Assembly: GCF_900683735.1 (NCBI RefSeq)
Contig: NZ_LR215979.1
Location: forward strand, 3,658,001-3,722,000
Reading direction: 5' to 3'
Length of the DNA stretch: 64,000 bases
From: Fusobacterium ulcerans ATCC 49185
GTDB lineage: Bacteria > Fusobacteriota > Fusobacteriia > Fusobacteriales > Fusobacteriaceae
Of the stretch, positions 32,236-41,462 are shown in pieces; position 1 is the first letter of the stretch, and each line of letters opens with the position of its first letter. The notes beneath the pieces were generated by a model. That model saw only the letters and a program-made list of their open reading frames with translations. It ran no database searches and had not been told where the DNA came from. Both the position numbers and the translations under genes were made by a program.

Positions 32236-35200
32236 ATGTATAAAAAAGTGTCTACGAGTCTGAATTTCGTAGAAAGAGAAAAGGAAATTGAAAAATACTG
32301 GGAAGAGAACAAAATTTTTGAAAAAAGTCTTGAATTAAGAAAAGGAGATAAGACATATACTTTCTATGACGGACCTCCTACAGCTAATGGTAAACCACAT
32401 ATAGGGCATGTTTTAACTCGTGTAATAAAAGATATGGTACCTAGATACAGAACTATGAAAGGTTATGATGTACCAAGAAAAGCTGGATGGGATACACATG
32501 GACTTCCAGTAGAGCTTGAGGTAGAAAAATTATTGGGAATAAATGGAAAAGATCAAATAGAAAGTTATGGACTACAACCATTTATTGAAGAGTGTAAAAC
32601 AAGTGTGTGGAAATATAAGGGAATGTGGGAGGACTTTTCTAAAACAGTTGGATTTTGGGCTGATATGGAAAAACCATATGTAACTTATGACAATAACTTC
32701 ATTGAATCTGAATGGTGGGCATTGAAGCAAATATGGGAAAAAGATTTACTTTACAAAGGATTTAAAATCGTTCCTTACTGCCCAAGATGTGGAACACCTC
32801 TATCAAGTCACGAAGTAGCACAAGGGTATAAAGATGTAAAAGAAAGATCAGCAATAGTTAGGTTTAAAGTGAAAGACGAAGATGCATATATTCTAGCTTG
32901 GACAACTACTCCTTGGACACTGCCTTCAAATGTGGCTCTTTGTGTAAATCCAAATGAAACTTATGTAAAAGTTCAGCATGAAGGATATACTTACTACATG
33001 GCAGAAGCTTTAGTTCCAACAGTATTAAAAGAAAACTATACAATTATTGAGAGTTACAAAGGAAAAGATTTAGAGTACAAAGAATATGTACCTCTATTTA
33101 ATTTTGTAAAACCAGATAAAAAATGCTGGTATGTAACTTGTGATACTTATGTTACATTGACTGATGGTACTGGAGTAGTTCATACAGCCCCTGCATTTGG
33201 AGAAGATGACGCCAATGTAGGAAGAAAATATGATCTTCCATTTGTACAATTAGTAGATTCTAAAGGAGAAATGACAGAAGAAACACTTTGGCCTGGAGTA
33301 TTCTGTAAAAAAGCAGATAAAGATATTTTGAAAACTCTTGAACAGAATGGACTTCTTTTTGATGCACCTGTATTCGAGCATAATTATCCTCACTGCTGGA
33401 GATGTGACACTCCTCTTATCTATTATGCAAGAGAATCTTGGTTTATCAAAATGACAGCTGTAAAAGAAGACCTTATCAGAAACAATGACACTATCAACTG
33501 GATACCAAAAACTATAGGGAAAGGACGTTTTGGTGACTGGCTTGAAAATGTTCAGGACTGGGGAATCAGCCGTAATCGTTACTGGGGAACTCCTCTGAAT
33601 GTATGGGAATGTGAATGTGGACATAATCACGCTATTGGAAGCATAGAAGAATTAAAATCTATGTCACCTAACTGCCCTGAGAATATTGAGCTTCACCGTC
33701 CATATATAGATGCAGTAACTATAACTTGTCCTCATTGTGGAAAACAAATGACAAGAGTACCAGAAGTTATTGACTGTTGGTTTGATTCAGGGTCAATGCC
33801 TTTTGCTCAGCACCATTATCCATTTGAAAATAAAGACTTATTTGAAAAACAATTCCCAGCAGACTTTATATCTGAAGCTGTTGATCAGACAAGAGGCTGG
33901 TTCTATTCGCTTCTTGCAATATCTACATTGATTTTCAATAAAGCACCATACAAAAATGTAATTGTATTGGGACATGTACAAGATGAGAATGGACAGAAGA
34001 TGTCTAAATCTAAGGGAAATGCAGTAGACCCATTTGAAGCACTTGCTACTTATGGAGCAGATGCTATTCGTTGGTACTTCTATATAAATTCAGCTCCTTG
34101 GCTTCCTAACAGATTCCATGGAAAAGCGGTTCAGGAAGGGCAGCGTAAATTCATGGCTACATTATGGAATACCTATGCTTTCTTTGTTCTTTATGCTGAG
34201 ATAGATCAGTTTGATGCTACTAAATATACTTTGGACAGAGATAAATTAACTGTTATGGATAAATGGCTTCTTTCTAAATTGAATACAGTAGTAAAAGGTG
34301 TAGATGAAAACCTTGCTGATTACAAACTTCTTGAAGCTGCAAGACTTCTTCAGGATTTTGTAGATGAATTAAGTAATTGGTATGTAAGAAGAAGCAGAGA
34401 ACGTTTCTGGGTACAAGATATGACTGCTGATAAAATTACAGCATATATGACTTTATATACAGCTCTTGTTACTATTTCAAAAGCTGCTGCACCAATGATT
34501 CCATTTATAACAGAAGAAATTTATCGTAATCTGGTATGCAGTATAGATAAAACTGCACCTGAAAGTATTCATTTGACTGATTTCCCAGAAGTACATGAAG
34601 ATCTTATAGATAAAGCACTTGAAGAGGATATGGAAGAAGTTCTCCAGGTAGTTACTTTAGGAAGAGCAGCAAGAAATGCAGCTAATATAAAAAATAGACA
34701 GCCAGTAGCTAATATTTATGTAAAAGCTGGACATAAAGTTGGAGAGCTTTATCAAAACATTATAAAAGAAGAACTTAATATTAAAGAGATTCACTTTGTA
34801 GAGGATACTTCACAATTTACTTCATATACTTTCAAACCTCAATTAAAAGTGTTAGGACAAAAATATGGTAAGAAAGTAAATGAAATCCGTACTCTGTTGG
34901 CAGAGATGGACGGAAGCAAAGCTAAAAAAGAGCTGGATACTAATGGAGTTTTAGTTATTAAATTAGCTGATGGAGAGGAAGCATCTCTTACTGTAGATGA
35001 TTTGTTGATAGAAACAGCTCAAACAGAAGGATATATGCCTCTTGAAGATAGAGGGATAACAGTTGTACTTGATACTAAACTTACTCCTGAATTAATAGAA
35101 GAGGGATTTGTAAGAGAAGTTATCAGTAAAATTCAATCTATGCGTAAAGAGGCAGATTTTGATGTAACTGATCACATTATATTCTATGAAAAAGATAATG

Positions 35201-35352
35201 ATAAAATTAAAGAAATCATTGAAAGAAATGCTGAAGAAATTAAGCATGATACTCTTGCTGATGAAATAGTCTTTGGACAAGCAGATGGATTCACAGGAGA
35301 ATTTAATGTAAATGGAGAAAAGGTTGTCTTTGGAGTAAAAGTAAATAAGTAA
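32236..35352 (+). CDS. ileS: Isoleucyl-tRNA synthetase, type-2-like
   Basis: 1038 aa. Charges tRNA-Ile. HIGH motif in GKPHIGHV (about residue 52), KMSKSKG late in the catalytic domain (NGQKMSKSKGNAVDP), editing CP1 domain with WTTTPWTLPSN and GTGVVHTAPAFGEDD. Its length (over 1000 aa, against about 930 for type 1) and KAGWDTHGLPVELEVEKLLG place it near the eukaryote-like IleS2 group, which is often less sensitive to mupirocin. Own leader with Ile-rich peptide and terminator; own terminator at the end. Confidence 0.95.
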   Translation: MYKKVSTSLNFVEREKEIEKYWEENKIFEKSLELRKGDKTYTFYDGPPTANGKPHIGHVLTRVIKDMVPRYRTMKGYDVPRKAGWDTHGLPVELEVEKLLGINGKDQIESYGLQPFIEECKTSVWKYKGMWEDFSKTVGFWADMEKPYVTYDNNFIESEWWALKQIWEKDLLYKGFKIVPYCPRCGTPLSSHEVAQGYKDVKERSAIVRFKVKDEDAYILAWTTTPWTLPSNVALCVNPNETYVKVQHEGYTYYMAEALVPTVLKENYTIIESYKGKDLEYKEYVPLFNFVKPDKKCWYVTCDTYVTLTDGTGVVHTAPAFGEDDANVGRKYDLPFVQLVDSKGEMTEETLWPGVFCKKADKDILKTLEQNGLLFDAPVFEHNYPHCWRCDTPLIYYARESWFIKMTAVKEDLIRNNDTINWIPKTIGKGRFGDWLENVQDWGISRNRYWGTPLNVWECECGHNHAIGSIEELKSMSPNCPENIELHRPYIDAVTITCPHCGKQMTRVPEVIDCWFDSGSMPFAQHHYPFENKDLFEKQFPADFISEAVDQTRGWFYSLLAISTLIFNKAPYKNVIVLGHVQDENGQKMSKSKGNAVDPFEALATYGADAIRWYFYINSAPWLPNRFHGKAVQEGQRKFMATLWNTYAFFVLYAEIDQFDATKYTLDRDKLTVMDKWLLSKLNTVVKGVDENLADYKLLEAARLLQDFVDELSNWYVRRSRERFWVQDMTADKITAYMTLYTALVTISKAAAPMIPFITEEIYRNLVCSIDKTAPESIHLTDFPEVHEDLIDKALEEDMEEVLQVVTLGRAARNAANIKNRQPVANIYVKAGHKVGELYQNIIKEELNIKEIHFVEDTSQFTSYTFKPQLKVLGQKYGKKVNEIRTLLAEMDGSKAKKELDTNGVLVIKLADGEEASLTVDDLLIETAQTEGYMPLEDRGITVVLDTKLTPELIEEGFVREVISKIQSMRKEADFDVTDHIIFYEKDNDKIKEIIERNAEEIKHDTLADEIVFGQADGFTGEFNVNGEKVVFGVKVNK

Positions 35353-35360
35353 TAATATAA

Positions 35361-35392
35361 AAAGAGGTTGACGGTGTCAACCTCTTTAATTT
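35361..35392. terminator. Bidirectional terminator between ileS and flavodoxin genes
   Basis: Perfect 12-bp stem AAAGAGGTTGAC / GTCAACCTCTTT with a 3-nt loop, A-rich before and T-rich after, between convergent genes. Confidence 0.9.
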
Positions 35393-35896
35393 TTAGTTGA
35401 AATATGGTTTAATTTTTTCTATCCATTCTTTAATTCTATCTGGAGTGTCTGTTCCCTGATTTCCTTCATCAAGAGCAAGACCTACAAATTTTCCATCTAC
35501 AACTGCTTCAGTTTCTTCATAATGATATCCTTCTGTAGAAGTAAATCCAATAACTTTTGCTCCATTTTTTACAACAGCATCATAAAGTATTTTCATAGCT
35601 CCAACATATGATTCACCAAAAGCAAACTGGTTTCCAAGTCCTACTATGGCAACAGTTTTACCTGTGAAATCTATATTTTTAAACTCTTCAAAAACATTGT
35701 TCCAATCTTCTTGCAATTCTCCAACTCCATAAGTAGGAGAGACAAGAATAAGATTTTCATAATCTTTTATTTCAGATATTCCATCAGCTACATTATATGT
35801 TTGGTAGTCATCTTTTCTAAGGTAGAATTCTATCTCATCAACTATACCAGTGGTATTTCCAGATGTTGTTCCATAAAAAATTCCTATTTTTTTCAT
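35393..35896 (-). CDS. fldA: Flavodoxin
   Basis: 167 aa long-chain-type flavodoxin. FMN phosphate loop IGIFYGTTSGNTTGIVDEI at residues 3-21, isoalloxazine loops SPTYGVGELQEDW (about 53-65) and LGNQFAFGESYVGA (about 93-106). Carries single electrons between reductases and enzymes; flavodoxins are also the common reductant of radical SAM enzymes, of which five are encoded 8 kb away. RBS AGGAGGAATAAAT. Confidence 0.93.
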   Translation of the reverse strand: MKKIGIFYGTTSGNTTGIVDEIEFYLRKDDYQTYNVADGISEIKDYENLILVSPTYGVGELQEDWNNVFEEFKNIDFTGKTVAIVGLGNQFAFGESYVGAMKILYDAVVKNGAKVIGFTSTEGYHYEETEAVVDGKFVGLALDEGNQGTDTPDRIKEWIEKIKPYFN

Positions 35897-35907
35897 ATTT
35901 ATTCCTC

Positions 35908-36612
35908 CTATAAATTACAGATATCTTTTACAACTTCACTTGCTATTATAAGCCCAGCACTTGAAGGAACAAAAGATATGCTTCCGACATTTACCTTTTT
36001 TTCTCTGCTCCCAGTTTCATTTTCAGGTTTTCTGGGGATTTCTTTTGAATAAACCACTTTTAATTTTTTTATTCTTCTATTTTTTAACTCTTTTCTCATA
36101 ACACGAGCTAAAGGACATACAGAAGTTTTGTAGATATCAGCTACTTCAAGCATTGTTGGTTCAATTTTATTTCCAGTACCCATAGAAGAAATAATTGGAG
36201 TACCAGTGTTTTGAGCTGTTTCAGCTAGTACCAGTTTAGAAGTCACTAAATCAATTGCATCTACTATATAATCATACTTTTTGCCTTTAAAAAATTTATC
36301 ATAATTTTCTATTGAAAATTTTTCTGAATACTCATGTATTTTTATATCTGGATTGATAGAAAGAAGTCTGTCTTTCATAACAGAAGTTTTTAATTTTCCC
36401 ACAGTATCCTGTAAGGCAATAATCTGTCTGTTGAGATTGGTAATATCCACAGTATCAAAATCTACAATGGATAATTCCCCAACGCCAGCTCTGGCTAGAG
36501 CTTCTATGACAAAGCCTCCAACTCCTCCAACCCCAAATACTATTACATGAGAATTTTGAAGTTTTTCAAGGTTTTCTTTTCCTATCAAAAGTTCAGTTCT
36601 TTGAAATATCAT
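35908..36612 (-). CDS. tcdA: tRNA threonylcarbamoyladenosine dehydratase TcdA
   Basis: 234 aa from the ATG at 36612, which follows GAGGATGATGAC; the longer frame to 36669 would translate a perfect hairpin and is unlikely. ThiF/MoeB-fold E1-like enzyme: VIVFGVGGVGGFVIEALARAGVG (ATP binding), DFDTVDITNLNRQ, MGTGNKIEPTMLEVADIYKTSVCPLARVMRKELK. It cyclises t6A37 of tRNA. Gap to fldA is 11 bp, so both are cotranscribed. Confidence 0.88.
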   Translation of the reverse strand: MIFQRTELLIGKENLEKLQNSHVIVFGVGGVGGFVIEALARAGVGELSIVDFDTVDITNLNRQIIALQDTVGKLKTSVMKDRLLSINPDIKIHEYSEKFSIENYDKFFKGKKYDYIVDAIDLVTSKLVLAETAQNTGTPIISSMGTGNKIEPTMLEVADIYKTSVCPLARVMRKELKNRRIKKLKVVYSKEIPRKPENETGSREKKVNVGSISFVPSSAGLIIASEVVKDICNL

Positions 36613-36625
36613 GTCATCATCCTCA

Positions 36626-36660
36626 AATATATTATTTACTATCTTAGTAAATAATATATT
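36626..36660 (-). other. Perfect 15-bp inverted repeat before tcdA
   Basis: AATATATTATTTACT and its exact complement AGTAAATAATATATT around a 5-nt loop, ending about 13 bp upstream of the tcdA start codon. As mRNA it would form a hairpin just before the ribosome site; as DNA it could be an operator. No T-tract follows, so it is not a terminator. Confidence 0.75.
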
Positions 36661-36784
36661 ATTTTTCATAAAAAATCAATAATATATTTTTTAGAGATTA
36701 AAGGATACAGAGGTTTTCTAAATAATAATATGAAAATAATTGGAAGTAAATGTAAGTAAATAGAAAAAAATGTTTAAAAAGCTA

Positions 36785-36813
36785 TTGACAAAATAGAGAT
36801 CATGAGTTATATA
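36785..36813 (+). promoter_or_regulatory. Promoter of the lacI-type/sugar operon
   Basis: TTGACA (36785-36790), 17-bp spacer, TATATA (36808-36813); TATAAT at 36810-36815 is an alternative with a longer spacer. The operator follows 19 bp later. Confidence 0.65.
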
Positions 36814-36831
36814 ATTTATCAACAGGAGAGA

Positions 36832-36845
36832 TGAAAACGTTTTCA
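36832..36845. promoter_or_regulatory. LacI-family operator O1
   Basis: Perfect palindrome TGAAAACGTTTTCA with the central CG typical of LacI-family sites, placed just downstream of the promoter and before the regulator gene. It sits within a 23-bp stretch (36829-36851) repeated exactly inside the gene. Confidence 0.8.
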
Positions 36846-36864
36846 AAAAGAGGTGCATAACAAG

Positions 36865-37878
36865 ATGAAAATAAATGATGTAGCAGAATATGCAGGAGTT
36901 TCATTAGCTACTGTTTCAAGAGTTATAAATGGGAAAAATGTAAAAAAAGAAACAAGGGAAAGGGTAGAGGAAGCTATAAAAAAATTAAATTATACACCAA
37001 ATTTTATGGCAAGCAGCCTTCAAAGAACTAAAAGCAATATGCTTTTGATAATAGTTCCAGAGATATCAAATCCTTATTATTCTGCCATTTTAGAGGGAGT
37101 AGAAGTAACAGCTAAAAGTATGGGGTATAATATTATTTTAGGAAGCAGCTACTCATCAGAAGCACAATTATTAGATTATCTCACTCTGTTGAATACCAAA
37201 CTTGTAGATGGAATAATACTTATGGAGAAAATAAAAAAAGATAAGATAATGGAAAAAATAAAAGATGAAAACGTTTTCAAAAAGATAGTTCAGTGCAGTG
37301 AGTATATAGAGGAAAATGGACTTACTTATGTGACTATAGATCATAAAAAAGCTGCTTATGAAGCTGTAAGTCATCTTATATCAATAGGGAAGAAAGATAT
37401 ATATCTTTTCTCAATGAAAAAAAATTATACATATTCTACATTAAGAAGAGAGGGATTAATAGAAGCTATGAGAGATAATGGACTGGAATTTAAAAAGGAA
37501 AATGAAATACTTTTAGATGAATTGTCTATAAAAGAAGCTCAGAAACATATGAATATAATTTTAAATAATAGAGAGGTAAAAAATATAGGAATATTTGCAG
37601 TATCTGATGTGATAGCTATAGGAATATTAAAAGCTCTCAATACTAAAAATATGAAAATACCACAGGAAGCAGCAGTAATAGGATTTGACAATATAGATTT
37701 TTCAGCAGTTACAGAACCATCACTTACAACAGTATCACAGCCAGGATATGAATTAGGAGCAGAATCAGTAAAAAGCTTGGTGAGAAAAATAACAGGAGAA
37801 TACAGTGATCCTGAAAAAATCATTTTAGACCATGAGCTTATAGTCAGAGAAACAACCAATAAATTTGTTTTAAAGTAG
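36865..37878 (+). CDS. LacI-family transcriptional regulator
   Basis: 337 aa from the ATG at 36865 (RBS AGAGGTG); the in-frame GTG at 36853 lies within the ribosome site. HTH KINDVAEYAGVSLATVSRVINGK at the N-terminus with hinge YTPNFMASSLQ, then a periplasmic-binding-protein-like effector domain (IIVPEISNPYYSAILEGVE, IGFDNIDFSAVTEPSLTTVSQP). Probably represses itself and the transporter and catabolic genes downstream, with a sugar as inducer. Its coding sequence contains a second copy of the operator. Confidence 0.9.
   Translation: MKINDVAEYAGVSLATVSRVINGKNVKKETRERVEEAIKKLNYTPNFMASSLQRTKSNMLLIIVPEISNPYYSAILEGVEVTAKSMGYNIILGSSYSSEAQLLDYLTLLNTKLVDGIILMEKIKKDKIMEKIKDENVFKKIVQCSEYIEENGLTYVTIDHKKAAYEAVSHLISIGKKDIYLFSMKKNYTYSTLRREGLIEAMRDNGLEFKKENEILLDELSIKEAQKHMNIILNNREVKNIGIFAVSDVIAIGILKALNTKNMKIPQEAAVIGFDNIDFSAVTEPSLTTVSQPGYELGAESVKSLVRKITGEYSDPEKIILDHELIVRETTNKFVLK
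37266..37279. promoter_or_regulatory. Second operator copy inside the lacI-type gene
   Basis: TGAAAACGTTTTCA again, inside a 23-bp exact repeat (37263-37285) of the upstream operator region, 434 bp from it centre to centre. It encodes residues of the effector domain (KDENVFKK). Resembles the auxiliary O2 operator inside lacZ. Confidence 0.7.
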
Positions 37879-37916
37879 AGAGATATCTCTAATAAAATAT
37901 AAGGAGGATTGATTTG

Positions 37917-38915
37917 ATGAAGAGATTTTTTACATTATTAGCAACATTATTGCTTTTAAGTGTAGCTGCATTTGCAAGTGCTGGAGGAAAAGTTCTGGGA
38001 ATTGTTATGCCTAATGCAACTCATGGATTTTTGGGAGAGAGTATAAAACACGCTAGAGCAGCAGCTGAGGAATATTCTAAGGCTAATGGATTTGAATACA
38101 AATTCCTTACTTCTGCTGAAGCATCAGAACAAAATAACCAGTTAGATACCTTGATTAATGAAAAAGTTGATTGTATTGTTTTATGGCCACATAATGGGAA
38201 TGAATTAAGATCTGGGGCTATGAAAGTTATGGAAGCTAAGATTCCATTAATTATCTACGACCGTTTAATTGATGAATTTAAACCTACTGCTGAAGTTATG
38301 GGAGATAACTTTACAATAGGAGAAGAGACTGGAAGATATTTGAACAAATACTTTGCTGAAGATTTGAAAAAAGGAAAAGTTAATATCCTTGAGTTCAAAG
38401 GGGATAACTCTACAGTTCCTCAACAACGTTCAGATGGATTTGCTAAAACTGCTGATAAAAATATTAATATTCTTCAACAATTCAGTACTGACTGGCAAAG
38501 AGCAAAAGCTCAGGAACAAATGGAAACACTTCTTAATAGCTTGAAAAAAGATGAAGTGGAAAGTATAAAAGCTGTATTTACTCATGATGATGAAGTTATG
38601 CTTGGAGTATTAGATGCAATAATGAGTTATAGTGGAAATGCTAAACTTAATATTAAACTTGTAACTGGTGTTGGTGGAAGAAGAGAAAATATAGAAACTT
38701 TTGATATATTCAAAAATGATTTAGGAATAGATCAAGTAACTTATCTGTTCTCTCCTACAATGGTAAGAGATGCAGTTAAAATGGGTGCAGATATATTAGA
38801 TGGAAAAACATTCTCTGGACTATATCTTATTCCTACAGAAACAATAGATAACAATAACTACAAAGACTATATGAAGAGTGAGCATTGGAAAATAAGATAT
38901 GAAAGTGGAATCTAA
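37917..38915 (+). CDS. Sugar ABC transporter, periplasmic substrate-binding protein
   Basis: 332 aa from the ATG at 37917, 9 nt after AAGGAGG; a TTG directly before it is unlikely. Signal peptide KRFFTLLATLLLLSVAAFASA. Fold of RbsB/XylF-type pentose and hexose binding proteins: KVLGIVMPNATHGFLGESIKHAR, NTLINEKVDCIVLWPHNGNEL, IYDRLIDEF, VFTHDDEVMLGVLDAI. The ligand cannot be read off. A strong hairpin separates it from the ATPase gene. Confidence 0.88.
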   Translation: MKRFFTLLATLLLLSVAAFASAGGKVLGIVMPNATHGFLGESIKHARAAAEEYSKANGFEYKFLTSAEASEQNNQLDTLINEKVDCIVLWPHNGNELRSGAMKVMEAKIPLIIYDRLIDEFKPTAEVMGDNFTIGEETGRYLNKYFAEDLKKGKVNILEFKGDNSTVPQQRSDGFAKTADKNINILQQFSTDWQRAKAQEQMETLLNSLKKDEVESIKAVFTHDDEVMLGVLDAIMSYSGNAKLNIKLVTGVGGRRENIETFDIFKNDLGIDQVTYLFSPTMVRDAVKMGADILDGKTFSGLYLIPTETIDNNNYKDYMKSEHWKIRYESGI

Positions 38916-38928
38916 AATAAATTAATTT

Positions 38929-38950
38929 AAGGGTGGGAATTCCCACCCTT
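38929..38950 (+). other. GC-rich 22-bp perfect palindrome between binding-protein and ATPase genes
   Basis: AAGGGTGGGAA and its exact complement TTCCCACCCTT, the most GC-rich hairpin in the window. No T-tract follows, so it is more likely an mRNA stabiliser or partial attenuator giving excess binding protein. Confidence 0.75.
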
Positions 38951-38980
38951 ATTTAAAAAATGGGGTAGGTGATAAAAATC

Positions 38981-40477
38981 ATGCTTTTGGAGATGAGGAA
39001 TATAGTGAAATGTTTTGGTCCTGTACAGGCTTTGAAAGATGTTTCCCTCAGTGTAGATAAAGGAGAAATACACGGACTGTTAGGAGAGAATGGAGCAGGG
39101 AAATCTACTCTGATGAATATTCTGGCAGGGACATTTCCGCCTACACAGGGAGAGATTTTTTTTAATGGAGAGAAAATAGAAGACCTTAATACTAAGAAAA
39201 CACAGGGAATGGGAATAAGATTTATACATCAGGAATTAAATCTTGTAAATGATCTTACTGTCTATGAAAATCTTTTTCTTGGAGAGGAGCTTCTTAATAA
39301 ATATGGATTTCTAAATAAGAAAGAAATGATAAAAAGATCTAAAGAAATTCTTGAAAAAATGAATCTGGATATTGACCCTGAAATGGAAGTAAGACATTTG
39401 GAAACATCAAGAAAACAGCTTGTTGAAATAGCTAAAGCTCTTCTTTTTGATGCGAGGCTTATAATAATGGATGAGCCTACAACAGCTTTAACTAATAAAG
39501 AGATAGAAATGCTTTTTGTTCTTATGAGAAGATTAAAGGAGCAAGGAGTGACTATGATTTATATATCTCATAAAATGCCAGAGCTTTTCAGTATCTGTGA
39601 CAGATATACAGTGCTTAGAGATGGAATGTTTATAGAAAGTGGTTATTTTAAGGATATAAATGAAAGAAAAGCTACTGAACTTTTAGTGGGAAGATGTATA
39701 GAAAATGAAAAGATAGAAAAAGAAAAAATATCAGAAGAAATATTGATGGAAGTAAAAAATATAACTTCAGAAGGAAAATTTAAAGATATATCTTTTAATT
39801 TGAGAAAAGGGGAAGTTGTAGCAGTTACAGGGCTGCATGGAGATGGAAGAGATCAGCTTGCAGAGGCGTTGTATGGGGTATGTAAAATAGATTCTGGAGA
39901 AGTATGGATAAATGGAAAAAAACTTGGGTATAGAAGTATAAAAGATACAGTGGAAAATGGAATAAGTATGGTACAGAGAAATAGAAAAGAACGTTCTATT
40001 ATAAAAGATATGAGTATACTTAATAATTTTTCTGTTTCAAGATTTGTTTCAAAACATAAAAAACTTTTTATTGATGATAAATCAGAAATAGAAAGATTTG
40101 ATGCAAGAAAAAAAGAGATGTCCACAAAAATTGGACACTATGATGACTATATAACATCACTTTCAGGAGGAAATCAGCAGAAGATAATTATAGGAAGATG
40201 TCTTGAACTGGATACTGATGTGATAATTCTTGATAATCCTACACAGGGAATAGATGTAGGAGCTAAATTTGAAATTTACAAGATAATCAATGAATTGGCT
40301 AAAACTGGAAAGGGAATAATAATATTCAGTTCTGAATATCCAGAGATAAATAAAGTAGCAGATAGGTGTTTTGTAATGTATAAAGGAAGAATAAATAAAG
40401 AACTGACAAGAGATGAGTTCAGTGAGATAAACATCATGCACTATGCTACAGGAGCAAATATGGAGGAAAAAATATGA
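38981..40477 (+). CDS. Sugar ABC transporter ATP-binding protein (RbsA/MglA type)
   Basis: 498 aa, two fused nucleotide-binding domains. First: LLGENGAGKSTLMNIL Walker A, LETSRKQLVEIAKAL in place of the usual LSGGQ signature, LIIMDEPTTALT Walker B. Second: TGLHGDGRDQLAEAL degenerate Walker A, LSGGNQQKIIIGR signature. This asymmetry is normal for the family. Start ATG 38981 chosen over the GTG at 38969, which overlaps the TAGGTGAT ribosome site. Overlaps the permease by 4 bp. Confidence 0.92.
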   Translation: MLLEMRNIVKCFGPVQALKDVSLSVDKGEIHGLLGENGAGKSTLMNILAGTFPPTQGEIFFNGEKIEDLNTKKTQGMGIRFIHQELNLVNDLTVYENLFLGEELLNKYGFLNKKEMIKRSKEILEKMNLDIDPEMEVRHLETSRKQLVEIAKALLFDARLIIMDEPTTALTNKEIEMLFVLMRRLKEQGVTMIYISHKMPELFSICDRYTVLRDGMFIESGYFKDINERKATELLVGRCIENEKIEKEKISEEILMEVKNITSEGKFKDISFNLRKGEVVAVTGLHGDGRDQLAEALYGVCKIDSGEVWINGKKLGYRSIKDTVENGISMVQRNRKERSIIKDMSILNNFSVSRFVSKHKKLFIDDKSEIERFDARKKEMSTKIGHYDDYITSLSGGNQQKIIIGRCLELDTDVIILDNPTQGIDVGAKFEIYKIINELAKTGKGIIIFSSEYPEINKVADRCFVMYKGRINKELTRDEFSEINIMHYATGANMEEKI

Positions 40478-41436
40478 GTCAGTTGAATAAAAATCTAGAT
40501 ATGAAAAAAATATATTCTAATTATACATTTGTATTTTCTTTTTTAGTACTTGTTGTAATAGCAACTGCAATAAATCACTCATTCCTGTCATGGACAAATT
40601 TATCTACACTTATGCTTCAATCATCTATTAAAGGGATAATAGCACTTGGAATGACTCTTATTATCATATCAGGGCAGATAGATTTGTCAGTAGGGTCGCA
40701 ATGTGCCCTTGTAGCAGGATTAGGAGTAGTTGTTCTCAATAGAATAGAAAGTCCTTTTATAATGTTGCTCTTCTGTATGGCATTTGGTGCTTTACTAGGA
40801 ACTATTAATGGACTGATAACAAATAAAGGGAAAATGGCACCTTTCATAGTTACTCTTGCTACAATGAGTGCCTATAGATCTATAATAGTTCAGCTTGGAC
40901 AGGGCGGGCCTTTTAATATTAAGATGAAGATACTTATGAGCTTTAGGAAAATAGCAGCAGGGAAGTTTTTAGGTGTGCCTAACCTTGCAGTAATCTTTAT
41001 AATAATAACTATACTTATGGTTATTTTAGTGAAATATACTAAATTTGGAAGATATGTATATGCTGTAGGTTCTAATGAAAATGCTACTTTCCTTACTGGA
41101 GTAAATGTAGTAAAAGTAAAAACCTTATGTTTTACACTTACAGGATTTTTAACAGGAATAGCTTCTTTTCTCCTTTCATCAAGACTTACTTCTATCACAG
41201 CAGCTAATGTGGGAATGTCTTTTGAGCTGGATGCAATAGCAGCAGTTGCTATTGGTGGAACATCTATGAGTGGAGGAAGAGGAAAAATAATGGGAACTTT
41301 CTTGGGAGCTATAATGCTTCAAATGATAGAAGGTATCCTTATAGCAGCTCGTATTCCACCATTTCTGTCAGGTTTGGTAAAAGGAATAATAATAATTTTG
41401 GCAGTAATTTTCCAAAGTAAAAAAGGTAATGATTAA
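40474..41436 (+). CDS. Sugar ABC transporter permease (RbsC/MglC type)
   Basis: 320 aa, eight to ten hydrophobic segments. Family marks: GIIALGMTLIIISGQIDLSVGSQ, MAPFIVTLATMSAYRSI, FGRYVYAVGSNENATFLTGVNV, AIAAVAIGGTSMSGGRGKIMGTFLGA. Forms the membrane channel with the ATPase. Confidence 0.92.
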   Translation: MSQLNKNLDMKKIYSNYTFVFSFLVLVVIATAINHSFLSWTNLSTLMLQSSIKGIIALGMTLIIISGQIDLSVGSQCALVAGLGVVVLNRIESPFIMLLFCMAFGALLGTINGLITNKGKMAPFIVTLATMSAYRSIIVQLGQGGPFNIKMKILMSFRKIAAGKFLGVPNLAVIFIIITILMVILVKYTKFGRYVYAVGSNENATFLTGVNVVKVKTLCFTLTGFLTGIASFLLSSRLTSITAANVGMSFELDAIAAVAIGGTSMSGGRGKIMGTFLGAIMLQMIEGILIAARIPPFLSGLVKGIIIILAVIFQSKKGND

Positions 41437-41462
41437 AATATAACAAACTTATGGAGGTTCAT

